A model generated the notes under the pieces. The model searched no databases. It had not been told where the DNA came from and worked only from the letters and a program-made list of their open reading frames with translations. Shown in pieces: positions 27,872 through 37,443 of a DNA stretch of 42,510 nucleotides. The DNA comes from Caulochytrium protostelioides (taxonomy: Eukaryota; Chytridiomycota; Caulochytriomycetes; Caulochytriales; Caulochytriaceae), in NCBI GenBank assembly GCA_003615045.1, contig ML014270.1, positions 1 to 42,510 of the forward strand, given 5' to 3'. The position numbers and the translations under genes were made by a program. Every line of letters begins with the position of its first letter. The first letter of the stretch is position 1.

Positions 27872-30800
27872 ATGGCGGATCCCAGCGGCGCCGCCGCGGC
27901 GCCGCCGCCGACGGCCGGCAGCGCGCGCAGCCTCGCCGGTGCGCCGCCCTCCAGCCTGCCAACGCCGAGTGCGGCCGCCGCGGCCGCCACACCGCCCACG
28001 GGCTCGACGCTGCTGTCCAAGACCGCGTCCGCCGCCAAACTCGGGACCGCCGCGTCGCTGGCGCGCATGGGCACGGCGGCCTCCCTAGCGCGCCTCTCGA
28101 CGGCGCCCTCGCAGGCGCACCTCCGCTCGACCGCCGCGATGAATGGCGCCGCCGCGGGCGGCCTGACGCCGGGCGGCACGGCTGCCGCCTCCGCCGCGCC
28201 GCCGACGCCGCTGCCGATGCCGTCCGCCGTCGAGACGCCCGCGCCGCCGCCGCCGCCGACGCCCGCCGAGCTCGGCTTCTTCCCGCTGTTCCTCTCGACG
28301 CAGACGCAGGACATCTTCCGCTTGAAAGTGCCGCCGGAGCCCGCGGAGGCTGCCGCGGGGACGGCGTCGGCGTCGGCGGCGGCGGCGTCCGGTTCCGACC
28401 CCGCGAGCGCGGCGCCCGCGGCGTCGGCGTCGGCGTCCTCGGCGAAGCGCTCGGCCGGGCCCGCGCCCGGATCGGCGAGTTCGTTGCATCTGACGGGTCC
28501 GCTGCTGCCGACCGGCAAGGCCTACCAGTGGCGGCTCCTCCCGCGCGCCGAGGTGCTCGCCGACATGATCGCGCGCGCCGCGGTCAGCGATTTCGCGCCC
28601 ATCAAGGCCGAGGTCCAGGCCGCAACGGGGCCCGAGATCCTCGTCGTGGCGGACCCCAAGTATACCTATGGCCAGAACTACTATGCGATCCTGGACAGCG
28701 ACAAGATCGAGCGCATCACGCATCCCGAGAAGTACGCGCCCGTCACGTACGAGGGCGAGGCCGAGGCGGCGGCGGCGGCGGGCGCCGCGGCGGCGGCGGC
28801 GCGACGGCGGCGGGCGGGCGCGCGCGCGTGGACGTCGTACGGCAGCGAGCGTGACGTGGCGGCCATGCAGACGCCTGACACCGGTCCACCGGTGCAGCTG
28901 CGGTTCACCAAGCAGCGGATCCACTTCAACCGCGGCTACCAGTTCACCGACCGTCCCGTCGTCGTGCTCGAGTGCCGCGGCGGCGCCGAGGCGAATCTCG
29001 TGCCGCGCGTCACGACCGAGCGCGGCGTCCAGGCGGTGCCCGTCACGACGTCGCGCTCGCTGCAGACGCGGCAATTCGCGCAGCGCGGGTTTACGCAGCA
29101 GACGGCCCCGCAGGACATGGACCCCGCGGCCAAGCTGGACTGCTTGTACTCGCCCGAGATGCAGGGCTTCCTGCAGCGCGCGCTCATCGACTTCGAGCGC
29201 GCGCTGCAGGAGAACGACGTCGTCGACATCTTTGCCCAGGACTGGCGCCAGCTCGGCGAGGACGAGGCGCAGCTCGAGGCCGTCACGACGACCGTGCTCA
29301 GCGAGGCCCAGTCCTTCACCGACCTCGCGTTCCGCGGGCGATCCATCAGCTGCATCGCGTGGCATCCGGACCTCAAGGACGTGATCGCCGTCTCGCTCAA
29401 CTCGCGGCTCACGTTTGACGAGCAGCTCGAAGAAGGGCTCGCCGGACCCACGTCGGTCGCCATCACGGCCGCCGGCGCTGCGGGTGCCGCCACCGCCACC
29501 GGTGCTGCCACGGGCGCCGCGGGCGCCGCCACGACGGCCGCGGCCGACGGCAGCGGCACGGGAGGCGGCGCTCAGACGCGGCTCTCGGCCATCCGCGGCG
29601 TGGTGCTCGTCTGGTTCTTCCACGACCCGATCCACCCGCAGCTCCTGCTCGAAGCGCCCAACCCGGTCACGTGCTTCGCGTGGCAGTCGCCGGCCACCGT
29701 CGTCGGCGCGTGCAGCAACGGCCAGATCGTGCTCTGGGACATCACCGAGCACCTGGAGCTCCTGGTGGCAGGCCAGGTCCGCCGCAAGGGCGGCGCGTCA
29801 ACGCCCGCGGGCGCCATGGGCAGCGGCGGCGGCGCGGCGTCCGGGTCGACGGCGGCGGCAGCAACGGCGGCGGCATCGAGCGGCGCAGCGTCGCGCACTG
29901 CCCGCGGCGAGTCCGGGCCCATCCACGTGAGCTGGGTCGCGCTTAGCAGCGTCGACGCCTCGCATCAAGGCCCCATCTCGCAGATCCGCTTTCTCGCGAA
30001 ACGCCAGGAGATCCCCAACAGCGCCATCAATGGGCCGCCGTCGGCCTCGACGGGCGCAGCGGCCACGGCCCCAGCGGCCACGGCGGCGGCGAGCGATGCC
30101 GATGGCAAGAAGGACGCCGAGGCGGCGGCCGCGGAGGCTTCGCGACCCGCGGACGCGACGTCAGGCGACGCTCCTGTCGTCGCCGATGGCACGAGCCCCG
30201 CCAACGGCGCTGTCCCGGCCGCGTCAGCCGCGGCCTCCGCGGCATCGAGTGCAGCCGCGGCAGCGACGCCGAACCCGTGCCACCAGTTCGTCACGGTCGG
30301 CATCGACGGCCACGTATGCATCTGGGACATCCGCAACAAGTCCGGCGACATCCGCGCGCTGGACGGCGTCTGGCGACCAATTTTGCGGTACTGTGTGGAC
30401 ACGCCGGAGGACACGGCGTCGTACGCGCTGACGGGCCTCTCGGTGTGCGAGGGCGTGCCGCCCGCGGCGAGCGGTGCCGGCGTCGGCACGACGCCCGTGT
30501 CCGCGGCCAGCCTGACGGTGCCGCCGTCTGTGGCGCAGGTCGAAGTGTCGCTGCTGCTCGGCACCGAAGAGGGTCAGCTGCTGTGGAGCGGCTGGCAGAA
30601 CGTCCGCAACAACGAGCTCACGAAGCCGCGTGCCGTCGTGCCGCGCACCGCCACGGGGCCCGTCGCCGCCATCCACAAGAGCCCCTTCTTCGACCACATC
30701 GTCATGGTCGCCGCTGGTTGGTCCGTCCGGCTTTGGGACCTGCGAAACATGGCGGCGCCCCTCATCACGACGCCCATCGCCCACGCGTACGTCACGAGCT

Positions 30801-31717
30801 GCGCGTGGTCGCTCACGCGGCCGGGCGTCTTCTTCATCGGCAAGAGCAGCGGCGTCCTCGAGACCTGGGACCTCACCGACAAGACGGGCGGCGCCGCCGC
30901 GTGCCAGACCGTGAGTCCGCGCGGGATCGCCGTCATCACGGCCGCAACGCCACCCGTCTCCCAGCGCGCTGCTGCCCTGCCCGGCGCCGGCGGCGCCGGC
31001 GGCCGCGGCGCCTCCGCCCTCGCCGCCGCGAGCGCCGCCGCCGCGAGCGCCGCCCATACCAAGACCCATCTCGCCGTCGGCGACGACGTCGGCACTCTCC
31101 ATCTGCTCGAGATCCCGCGCACCCTCGCCAAGCCGGCCAAGGGCGAGCTCGCCGCGGTCCGCGATCTCTTTGAGCGCCACTTCCGCTACATGCTGCTGAC
31201 GACGACCGCGATGGCGCGGCCGGGCCCGGCGCCCCTCGTCGTCCTCAAGGACCACGTCCAGGCCGCCGCTGCCACTGCCGCCGCCGTTGCCACCGCCGCC
31301 GGGGTCGCCACCGCCGCCACGGTCGCCCCCCCGCGCGGCGATGCCGCCGCCAACACGAGTGCCGCGAGTGCCGGGGCGGCGACAGCGACTGCCCCCACGG
31401 GCGCCGCCCCGGCGCCGGCGGCGTTGGGCAGCGCGCGCCCTGACTCGACGAAACGCAGCAGCACGACGGTCGCGAGCGCCGGCGGCAGCCGCGCGCGCTC
31501 GGCGAAGCGCGACGTCGCCGAGCGCGGGTCGACCGCCACGAGTCCTGGCCGCGCGCCGCCGGCGAGCGGGCCGGACGAGCCGGGCGCCTCGGGGCCCGCG
31601 CTGACGGCGGCGCAGCTCGCGGCCCGCGCGGATCCCGAGGAACAAGCCTACCGCGCGCTGGAGCAGCAGTTCCTCGAATCCATCGGGCTGCTCGCGCCGT
31701 CTGTCGAGATCGCCTAA
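27872..31717 (+). CDS. DNAI3: Axonemal inner-arm dynein intermediate chain, WDR63/DNAI3 (IC140) type
   Basis: The 1281-residue WD-repeat protein aligns collinearly with WDR63. The N-terminal half has LSTQTQDIFRLKV, AEVLADMIARAAVSDFAPIKAEVQ, YTYGQNYYAI, AWTSYGSE and FLQRALIDFERALQENDVVDIFAQDWRQL. WD segments follow. Among them are SFTDLAFRGRSISCIAWHPDLKDVIAVSL (about residue 480), VVLVWFFHDPIHPQLLLEAPNPVTCFAW and NGQIVLWDIT (about 575-625). Others are DGHVCIWDIRN (about 810), SVRLWDLRN (about 950) and GVLETWDL (about 995). It ends with the family tail AVRDLFERHFRYM. The protein is an intermediate chain of the two-headed inner-arm dynein f/I1 that controls flagellar waveform. It is longer than the roughly 900-residue animal protein because of Ala-rich spacers. 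It indicates a flagellated zoospore stage. ATG at 27872 follows GGCCG. Confidence 0.93.
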   Translation: MADPSGAAAAPPPTAGSARSLAGAPPSSLPTPSAAAAAATPPTGSTLLSKTASAAKLGTAASLARMGTAASLARLSTAPSQAHLRSTAAMNGAAAGGLTPGGTAAASAAPPTPLPMPSAVETPAPPPPPTPAELGFFPLFLSTQTQDIFRLKVPPEPAEAAAGTASASAAAASGSDPASAAPAASASASSAKRSAGPAPGSASSLHLTGPLLPTGKAYQWRLLPRAEVLADMIARAAVSDFAPIKAEVQAATGPEILVVADPKYTYGQNYYAILDSDKIERITHPEKYAPVTYEGEAEAAAAAGAAAAAARRRRAGARAWTSYGSERDVAAMQTPDTGPPVQLRFTKQRIHFNRGYQFTDRPVVVLECRGGAEANLVPRVTTERGVQAVPVTTSRSLQTRQFAQRGFTQQTAPQDMDPAAKLDCLYSPEMQGFLQRALIDFERALQENDVVDIFAQDWRQLGEDEAQLEAVTTTVLSEAQSFTDLAFRGRSISCIAWHPDLKDVIAVSLNSRLTFDEQLEEGLAGPTSVAITAAGAAGAATATGAATGAAGAATTAAADGSGTGGGAQTRLSAIRGVVLVWFFHDPIHPQLLLEAPNPVTCFAWQSPATVVGACSNGQIVLWDITEHLELLVAGQVRRKGGASTPAGAMGSGGGAASGSTAAAATAAASSGAASRTARGESGPIHVSWVALSSVDASHQGPISQIRFLAKRQEIPNSAINGPPSASTGAAATAPAATAAASDADGKKDAEAAAAEASRPADATSGDAPVVADGTSPANGAVPAASAAASAASSAAAAATPNPCHQFVTVGIDGHVCIWDIRNKSGDIRALDGVWRPILRYCVDTPEDTASYALTGLSVCEGVPPAASGAGVGTTPVSAASLTVPPSVAQVEVSLLLGTEEGQLLWSGWQNVRNNELTKPRAVVPRTATGPVAAIHKSPFFDHIVMVAAGWSVRLWDLRNMAAPLITTPIAHAYVTSCAWSLTRPGVFFIGKSSGVLETWDLTDKTGGAAACQTVSPRGIAVITAATPPVSQRAAALPGAGGAGGRGASALAAASAAAASAAHTKTHLAVGDDVGTLHLLEIPRTLAKPAKGELAAVRDLFERHFRYMLLTTTAMARPGPAPLVVLKDHVQAAAATAAAVATAAGVATAATVAPPRGDAAANTSAASAGAATATAPTGAAPAPAALGSARPDSTKRSSTTVASAGGSRARSAKRDVAERGSTATSPGRAPPASGPDEPGASGPALTAAQLAARADPEEQAYRALEQQFLESIGLLAPSVEIA

Positions 31718-31896
31718 GACTTGTCGATCATCACCCAAGCATGTTGATATCCACTGAAAAAAAAGAAAGAGGGGATCATCTCTCATACACCGCGGCGAGG
31801 AACGACGAGAGCAGCACCTCGGTGAAAGGGTGTCGGACGAGAGGGAGGCCATGGCCGAGGATGAACGGATCCACGCCGGCAGGCAGCCGTGTCGTG
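31718..31896. other. Convergent spacer with A-rich tract
   Basis: The spacer between the dynein gene and the Ca2+ pump gene contains TGAAAAAAAAGAAAGAG (about 31756), possibly an A-rich 3'-end element. Confidence 0.4.
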
Positions 31897-34800
31897 CTAG
31901 ACATGGGTCATGTCCTGGAGGTGGTAGGCCTCGACAGCGGCGTAGTGGCCGCTTGAATGACCGCCGCTGCCGCGGCGGTGGCGGTGCCACAGCTCGTAAT
32001 GCTTCCACAGCTCATCGAGCAGCAGTACGGGGCTTTGCGTGATGGTGATGCGCACGAGGTCGCCGGCCGTCAGCGCTTCGGTTTGGAAGATGCGCTGCAG
32101 CGCGGGAACATAGATGACGCAGAGCTGGACGCCGATGCACAGCGCGACGGCAATGTTGAAGAGCTTGTTGGTCGCGAGGCGGAAGACGCTGCGGTCTCGC
32201 GAGCGGCATGCGAGTGCATTAAACAGATCCGCGACCACGAAGGCCGTGAACGTCATGGTCGTGAGGCGGGCGGACTTGCCGGCCCCGCCGGGGGCGCCCA
32301 TGGCGTCCGCGGCGGCGCCCGACGGGTACTCGGACATAAAGAGCGCGAGGACCGTGAGCAGCATGACGGTGCCGCGGATGAGGACGTCGCGGACCAAGGC
32401 GCGATGCAGGATGGGCGCGTCGCGGGGCCGCGGTGGCGCAGCCATGACATCGCGGTGGACGGGCTCGACGCCGAGGCTCTGCGCGACGGGCCCGTCGCAA
32501 ATGACGTTGATCCAGAGGATTTGCATCGCATTCAGCGGATGCATGCCCGTGAGGAACGTCGTGATGCCCGTCAGCATCAGCGCCACGTAGCTCGTGCTCA
32601 GCTGGAACCGCAGGAAGCTTTGGATGTTGTAGAAAATGCCCTTGCCCTCCTCGATCGCGGACATGATCGTGCTGAGGTCGTCGTTGACGAGGATCATGTC
32701 GGCGGCCTCCTTGGCGACGTCGGTGCCCGTCTTGCCCATCGCGATGCCGATGTCGGCACGACGCAGCGCGGGTGCATCGTTCACGCCGTCGCCCGTCATG
32801 GCCACGACGCAGCCGCGCTTCTGCAGCGCCTCGACGATCATCATCTTGTGCCGCGGCGTCGACCGGCAGCAGATCTGCAAGTCGTCGATGAGCGCGTCGA
32901 GGTTTTCTTCGACCTCGTACCCGTAGTAGCACGAGCGCCGCGTGGACGCGGGCCGCGGCATGCCCATCGCGCGCGCCAGCGCGGCCTTGTCGCGGTTCGG
33001 CAGCGCGATGCCCAGCTGGGCGGCGATGCTGCACGCGGTCTCCTCGTCGTCGCCCGTGATCATCATGAAGCGGATCTGGCTTTGCTTGACCATGGCCTGC
33101 ACGGTCGCGCGGATGCCCGGGCGCAAGGGGTCGGCCATCCCGACGACGCCGACCAGCGTCATGGTGTCGTGGTGGGTGCCGACGGCGGCGGCGAGCACGC
33201 GGAGACCCTGAGAGGCCAGCTCGCGCACGCGCTGGCGCAGCGTCTGTTCCACGTCGGGCGTGATCGGCGCCAGCATCAGGGTATGCGGGTCGTTGGGCAC
33301 GCTCGCCAGATGGTACCGGCACGCGTGAGGGCCGTGGAGCAGCGTCTCGAGCGCGCCCTTGACGATGTGGAGGGCGCGCGGGGGCTCGGCGCCGCCGGCG
33401 CCGCCGGCGGCGCTGGCACCGCCGCCACCAAAGACGGCCGGCACGTGGAGCTCGGGCGCCGGCTGGCACGTGACCCACATCTGCTTGGCGAGCGAGTCGA
33501 AGGGCACCTCGTGGAGCCGCGGCGACCGGCGGCGCGGGTCGTCGAGGCCGAAGCGGTGGGCGAGGTCGACGAGCGCGGCTTCGGTGGCTTGGCCGCCGAC
33601 GACGCCGTTTTCGGAGCGGAAGGCGTTGTTGCACAGCACCATCGCGTTCATCAGCAGCCGCTGCGCCATACTCGGCGCCGGGTACGCTGACGGCGGCGAC
33701 GACGACGACGGCCCGGTCAGCGCCAGCGCCGCCGCGGGCGACGCCGCGGACGAAGGCACGGTCATGCCAGCGCCGGCAGGCGCATGGGCATGGGCGACGT
33801 CCTGCGCTTGCATCGTGTCCGTCGTGAGAATGGCCGTCACCGTCATGTGGTTGCACGTCAGGGTCCCCGTCTTGTCGGCGCAGACGACGTTCACGGAGCT
33901 GAGCCCCTCCACCGCATAGAGCTTCTTTACGATCGCGTGGCGGTCGGCCATGCGCAGCGACCCGAGCGCCAGCGTGACCGTGACGACGATCGGCAGCCCC
34001 TCGGGGATCGCGGCGACCGCGAGCGAGACGGCCGTCGTGAAGATCTCCAGCGCCGGCCGCCGCTGGAAGAAGCCGATAAGGCTGATGACTAGGATGATCC
34101 CGAAGGCCGCCATCGACAGCTGCGCGCCGAGCTCCGACATCGTGTGCTGCAGCGGCGTCTTGCGGGCCTCGACGTCGTTCATCATGGCGAACACGTGGCC
34201 AAACTCCGTCTGCTGGCCGGTGCCCACCACGATGCCCTGGCCGCGGCCGGCGCGCACGAGCGTGCCCATGAATGCAATGTTGCTGCGCTCCTCGAGCCCC
34301 AGGTCGCGGCTCTCCTTGCAGACCGTCTCGACGTGCTTCCGCTGCGGCGCATTCTCGCCCGTCAGACTCGACTCGTCGATCTGCAGGTCCACGCTGACGA
34401 CGAGACGCACGTCCGCGGGGATGCGGTCGCCCAGGCTGAACTCGACGAGGTCGCCGCAGACCAGCAGCGCCGCGGGCACCGTCTGGCGGCAGCCGTCGCG
34501 GATCAAATGGCACGTGTGCGGCACCAGGTGGTTGAGCGCTTCGAGCGACGCCTCACTGCGCGACTCCTGCACGAACGAGATCGTCGTGACGATCAGCATC
34601 GTCACGACAATGCTGACCGCGTCCTCGACCTCGCCCACCAGCAGGCTCACAAACGCGCTGCCAAACAGAAGCCCGATGAGCGGGTCCTTGAACTGGTTGA
34701 TGTACTTGCCGAAGCGGCTCTCCGTGCTCGTCGAGCGGAGCTCGTTGTACCCGAGGATGGCGAGCCGGTTCGCGGCCTCGGCGCTCGTCAGCCCGGACTC

Positions 34801-35451
34801 CAGCGCCGTCTTCTGCGCCGCGACGACGTCGCTGATCGACAGCGAAGCGTAGTGCGCCGACGGCGTCTGCCGCATCGACGCCGTCCAGTCGACGTTCTTG
34901 TCGAAGTGCAGCGGCGTGTGTGCGTCGTGCCCGCGGTCCAGCTGCTGCTGCGAAGGCGGCGGCAGCGGCAGCGGCGGCGGCGGCGGCGCGCGCCGCTCGC
35001 TTCCTACCAACACTGGCGGGAGCGGCGGCGGCGGTGTCGCGCCGCCCGTGAGCGGCACCGTGTATGCCTCAGCGGCGAACGCAGGGTACCCGGTGGGCAT
35101 GGGCGGCGGCGGCAGCGGCAGCGGCGATCCATCCAGCGACGGGTAAGCGGCCCAGCCGCTCGGCTCCGGCGGCGGCGCATAGGCCAAGGGGCGCGGCGCC
35201 CCGGCTTCGTAACCGACGGTCGTTGTGGCCGACGACGACACGGACATGGCGGCCGAGTCGGCCGCCGGGAGGTACGGGTTCGGGTAGGTTGCGCGCGGCG
35301 GCGGCGGCGCGTCGACCGTCGCCCGGTCCGCGGTGGGGTATCGGCGGCTCGTGGGCGGCTCGGGCAGCGGCAGGACGGCCGGCGGGAAGCTCCACGCCGA
35401 CGCGGCGGCGCCCTCGCCAGCGAGGGGCGGCGAAGATCGCGACGACGCCAT
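31897..35451 (-). CDS. PMR1: Golgi-type Ca2+/Mn2+ P-type ATPase (PMR1/SPCA)
   Basis: The 1184-residue pump has a P-type cation ATPase N-terminal domain (from about 245), DESSLTGE of the actuator region, and AAIPEGLPIVVTVTLALG in helix M4. The phosphorylation site is DKTGTLT with Asp526. TGDGVNDAPALRRADIGIAMG lies in the hinge (about 880-900). QILWINVICDGPVAQSLGVEP is in the M6 region, which matches the SPCA/PMR1 class and not SERCA or PMCA. Such pumps load Ca2+ and Mn2+ into the Golgi for glycosylation and secretion. The core is the usual length, but a Pro/Ala-rich N-terminal extension of about 230 residues precedes it. There is no EF-hand. The open frame reaches 35496, but only from a TTG, so the ATG at 35451 is used. 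Convergent with the dynein gene. Confidence 0.94.
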   Translation of the reverse strand: MASSRSSPPLAGEGAAASAWSFPPAVLPLPEPPTSRRYPTADRATVDAPPPPRATYPNPYLPAADSAAMSVSSSATTTVGYEAGAPRPLAYAPPPEPSGWAAYPSLDGSPLPLPPPPMPTGYPAFAAEAYTVPLTGGATPPPPLPPVLVGSERRAPPPPPLPLPPPSQQQLDRGHDAHTPLHFDKNVDWTASMRQTPSAHYASLSISDVVAAQKTALESGLTSAEAANRLAILGYNELRSTSTESRFGKYINQFKDPLIGLLFGSAFVSLLVGEVEDAVSIVVTMLIVTTISFVQESRSEASLEALNHLVPHTCHLIRDGCRQTVPAALLVCGDLVEFSLGDRIPADVRLVVSVDLQIDESSLTGENAPQRKHVETVCKESRDLGLEERSNIAFMGTLVRAGRGQGIVVGTGQQTEFGHVFAMMNDVEARKTPLQHTMSELGAQLSMAAFGIILVISLIGFFQRRPALEIFTTAVSLAVAAIPEGLPIVVTVTLALGSLRMADRHAIVKKLYAVEGLSSVNVVCADKTGTLTCNHMTVTAILTTDTMQAQDVAHAHAPAGAGMTVPSSAASPAAALALTGPSSSSPPSAYPAPSMAQRLLMNAMVLCNNAFRSENGVVGGQATEAALVDLAHRFGLDDPRRRSPRLHEVPFDSLAKQMWVTCQPAPELHVPAVFGGGGASAAGGAGGAEPPRALHIVKGALETLLHGPHACRYHLASVPNDPHTLMLAPITPDVEQTLRQRVRELASQGLRVLAAAVGTHHDTMTLVGVVGMADPLRPGIRATVQAMVKQSQIRFMMITGDDEETACSIAAQLGIALPNRDKAALARAMGMPRPASTRRSCYYGYEVEENLDALIDDLQICCRSTPRHKMMIVEALQKRGCVVAMTGDGVNDAPALRRADIGIAMGKTGTDVAKEAADMILVNDDLSTIMSAIEEGKGIFYNIQSFLRFQLSTSYVALMLTGITTFLTGMHPLNAMQILWINVICDGPVAQSLGVEPVHRDVMAAPPRPRDAPILHRALVRDVLIRGTVMLLTVLALFMSEYPSGAAADAMGAPGGAGKSARLTTMTFTAFVVADLFNALACRSRDRSVFRLATNKLFNIAVALCIGVQLCVIYVPALQRIFQTEALTAGDLVRITITQSPVLLLDELWKHYELWHRHRRGSGGHSSGHYAAVEAYHLQDMTHV

Positions 35452-35703
35452 GGCGTCCAAGAACGGGGGGACGGCGGCGGGAGGCGGCGGCGACAAACAG
35501 CGGACGCCGGCAGCGGCGGACTGCGGCAGCGGCGTGAGCAGGCAGGCGCAGCCTTCCAGCAGAGCGATCGCCGCAAAGCGCCGTCAGCAGGCCGATGCGA
35601 GGACAGTCACAGGCGGTCGCCGGCACACGCGGCGTCGGCGTCCGTGATGGGCGATGGCCGCTGCGGCGTCAACCGCGACGGCGCGGATCGCCGTCCTAGG
35701 CGA

Positions 35704-35735
<32 letters not shown>

Positions 35736-35773
35736 GCGTCCGCGACCGCCAGCGGAAACGGCGCGCGCTCGGG

Positions 35774-35780
35774 CGTTATA
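35774..35780 (-). promoter_or_regulatory. TATA box candidate for PMR1
   Basis: On the minus strand the sequence reads TGGTATATAACGCC, about 325 bp upstream of the PMR1 ATG. It is an isolated AT word in GC-rich DNA. If it is the TATA box, the 5' leader would be about 290 nt. Confidence 0.45.
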
Positions 35781-35875
35781 TACCAGAAGCTGGTGGTTCC
35801 CGCCGCGGCGAAACCGAGGGCGCGAGCCGTCGCCGAGGCGGTGTGCGGCGGCGGTGGAGATCACGGTGGCGAGCG

Positions 35876-35877
<2 letters not shown>

Positions 35878-35934
<57 letters not shown>
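35878..35934. repeat. (CGG)19 triplet repeat
   Basis: Nineteen uninterrupted CGG units lie about 430 bp upstream of the PMR1 start, upstream of the TATA candidate. Such tracts are prone to expansion and to G-quadruplex or hairpin formation. Confidence 0.93.
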
Positions 35935-36714
35935 ACGGGCAGGCGGCGGGCCAGCGGCGGGCGGTCCATCCGCCGCCCGAGGCTGAGTTCTGCGCTTCCG
36001 TCCGCCGCCGCCGCCCGGACCGAAGAATTTCCCGAGACCGCTGCCGAGAGCTGCTGCCGACAGTTGTCGCCGCCGACGTCTCCGGCCGCCGCTCTCCCCC
36101 GACCACCGGTATCCGCGCGTGGCCGGCGGGAGAAGCGTCCCTGCATAGGCCATGCTGTCGGAACAGGTCTCGGCTTGACCTTTGGCCATTCGAAGAGCGA
36201 GCCGCATGGTCGGCTGGATAAGCGCCATCCTCATGGACCAGCGTCGCCTTGACGCGAGACAATGCTTCAATGTCTTGCTTCAGTGGAGCGTAGCCGTCCT
36301 CCGGGCCGTGATGCCGGCGATCGGCATGCAGACAACGCCGACGCGGGTCTCTGATGACGGTGTCGCTGTCCGATGCTCATCAGAGAGATACTTATGAGAG
36401 AGATGCGCCTCAGACGCGCTCTTTCGCGTACGTGTTGTATGGATGTGAAGCTGGTGACTGTCAGTTTCGTTAAGCATGGTAATCGCGTCAGCGCCCTCGT
36501 ACCAACGCGAGCCAGCAGGCGCGGACTGCCGCGTGGGCCCATGGACGCCGCGGGCGCCGGGGGGGCCGCGGCCGCTAAGCCCCGCCGGCGCCCTTGGGCG
36601 CCCCCGGCGTCGGCAGCGTCGGCAGCGTCGGCGTCGGCGTCGGCGTCGGCAGCCGCGGCCCTGGCGGCCGACGACCCTGGCGGCCCGCCCGAGGTCCGGC
36701 CGGCCGGCGCGGCC

Positions 36715-36778
36715 GCCGTCGCCGCCAGCCGCCGTCGCCGCCAGACGCCGTCGCCGCCAGCCGCCGTCGTCGCCAGAC
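36715..36778. repeat. 16-bp tandem repeat x4
   Basis: Four 16-bp units alternate between endings CCAGCC and CCAGAC (GCCGTCGCCGCCAGCC / GCCGTCGCCGCCAGAC), giving a 32-bp higher-order period. A 16-bp period changes reading frame each unit, which argues against protein coding. Confidence 0.92.
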
Positions 36779-37443
36779 GCCGTGGACTCGGTGTCGCCGG
36801 CCCTCGCCCAGCGGCTCGCGCACCGTCGGCCGATGCATTTCTTGTGCCGTGGCCGACGGGCTGCTGTCCGGCGGCCGACCGGCGTCGCCGGTGGATCCAC
36901 CGACCCGGAGGCTCGCGGCGATGGCTCAGCGGGGACCAACGCCGGTCCACGCAGGATCGCCGCGTCTCGCCGTCGACGACAATACGCCCGTGCGTCGCCA
37001 TTCCGTCGCCACGGCATCGTTGCACGGCTGCATCGCTCGCGTGGTTCTCGTCAGAACGACCGTTCCGTCTCATTTTCATCCTCGCACGCGTGTGGGTGGG
37101 TAGGTTGCCGGCCGCCGCTGCACCCTGTTGCCTTAGGGAGAGCCGCGGCTGCGCCACGTGTCCGACTCGGCTGTCGCTGCCACCCTCAGACGGCCCTCGA
37201 CAGCCGGCGACCCGTGTAGCGCTCTAGACGCACGCCCGTCGGAGTTTGTCGGTCGACGTCGTTGCAACGCCTCAGCGCCGGCGCCGGCCGCCGTGCCGCT
37301 TCCTCCCTCCCCGCGGTGATTGCCGACGGCGGCCGCCTCCCGCGCTTCGCTGCGTCCTCGCGACCCTCTGCGTGGGTCGCTCTTCTTTGACCAACGTCGC
37401 CGCCGTTGCCGCGTCCCAGTCACGCGCGCCGTGAACCGCCGCC

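Larger units (their letters stand above)
35452..37443. other. Divergent intergenic region PMR1 / HEL2
   Basis: This 2-kb stretch is the longest non-genic part apart from the left end. It contains (CGG)19 (35878-35934), a TATA box for PMR1 (35774-35780), GTCGGC repeats (36609-36652) and a 16-bp tandem repeat (36715-36778). Open frames of 245-296 codons cross the 16-bp repeat on both strands and match no family, so I do not call them genes. A transcribed non-coding RNA cannot be excluded. Confidence 0.5.

Noticed and set aside
28085-29752. 555-codon minus-strand frame inside the dynein gene
   Set aside because: It is antisense to a strongly supported WDR63 coding region and is Arg-rich, a typical shadow of GC-rich third positions.
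34144-36252. 702-codon plus-strand frame opposite PMR1
   Set aside because: It is the antisense shadow of the ATPase gene and ends in the CGG repeat.
36267-37227. Open frames of 245-296 codons on both strands
   Set aside because: They cross a 16-bp tandem repeat whose period breaks the frame each unit, and show no family match.
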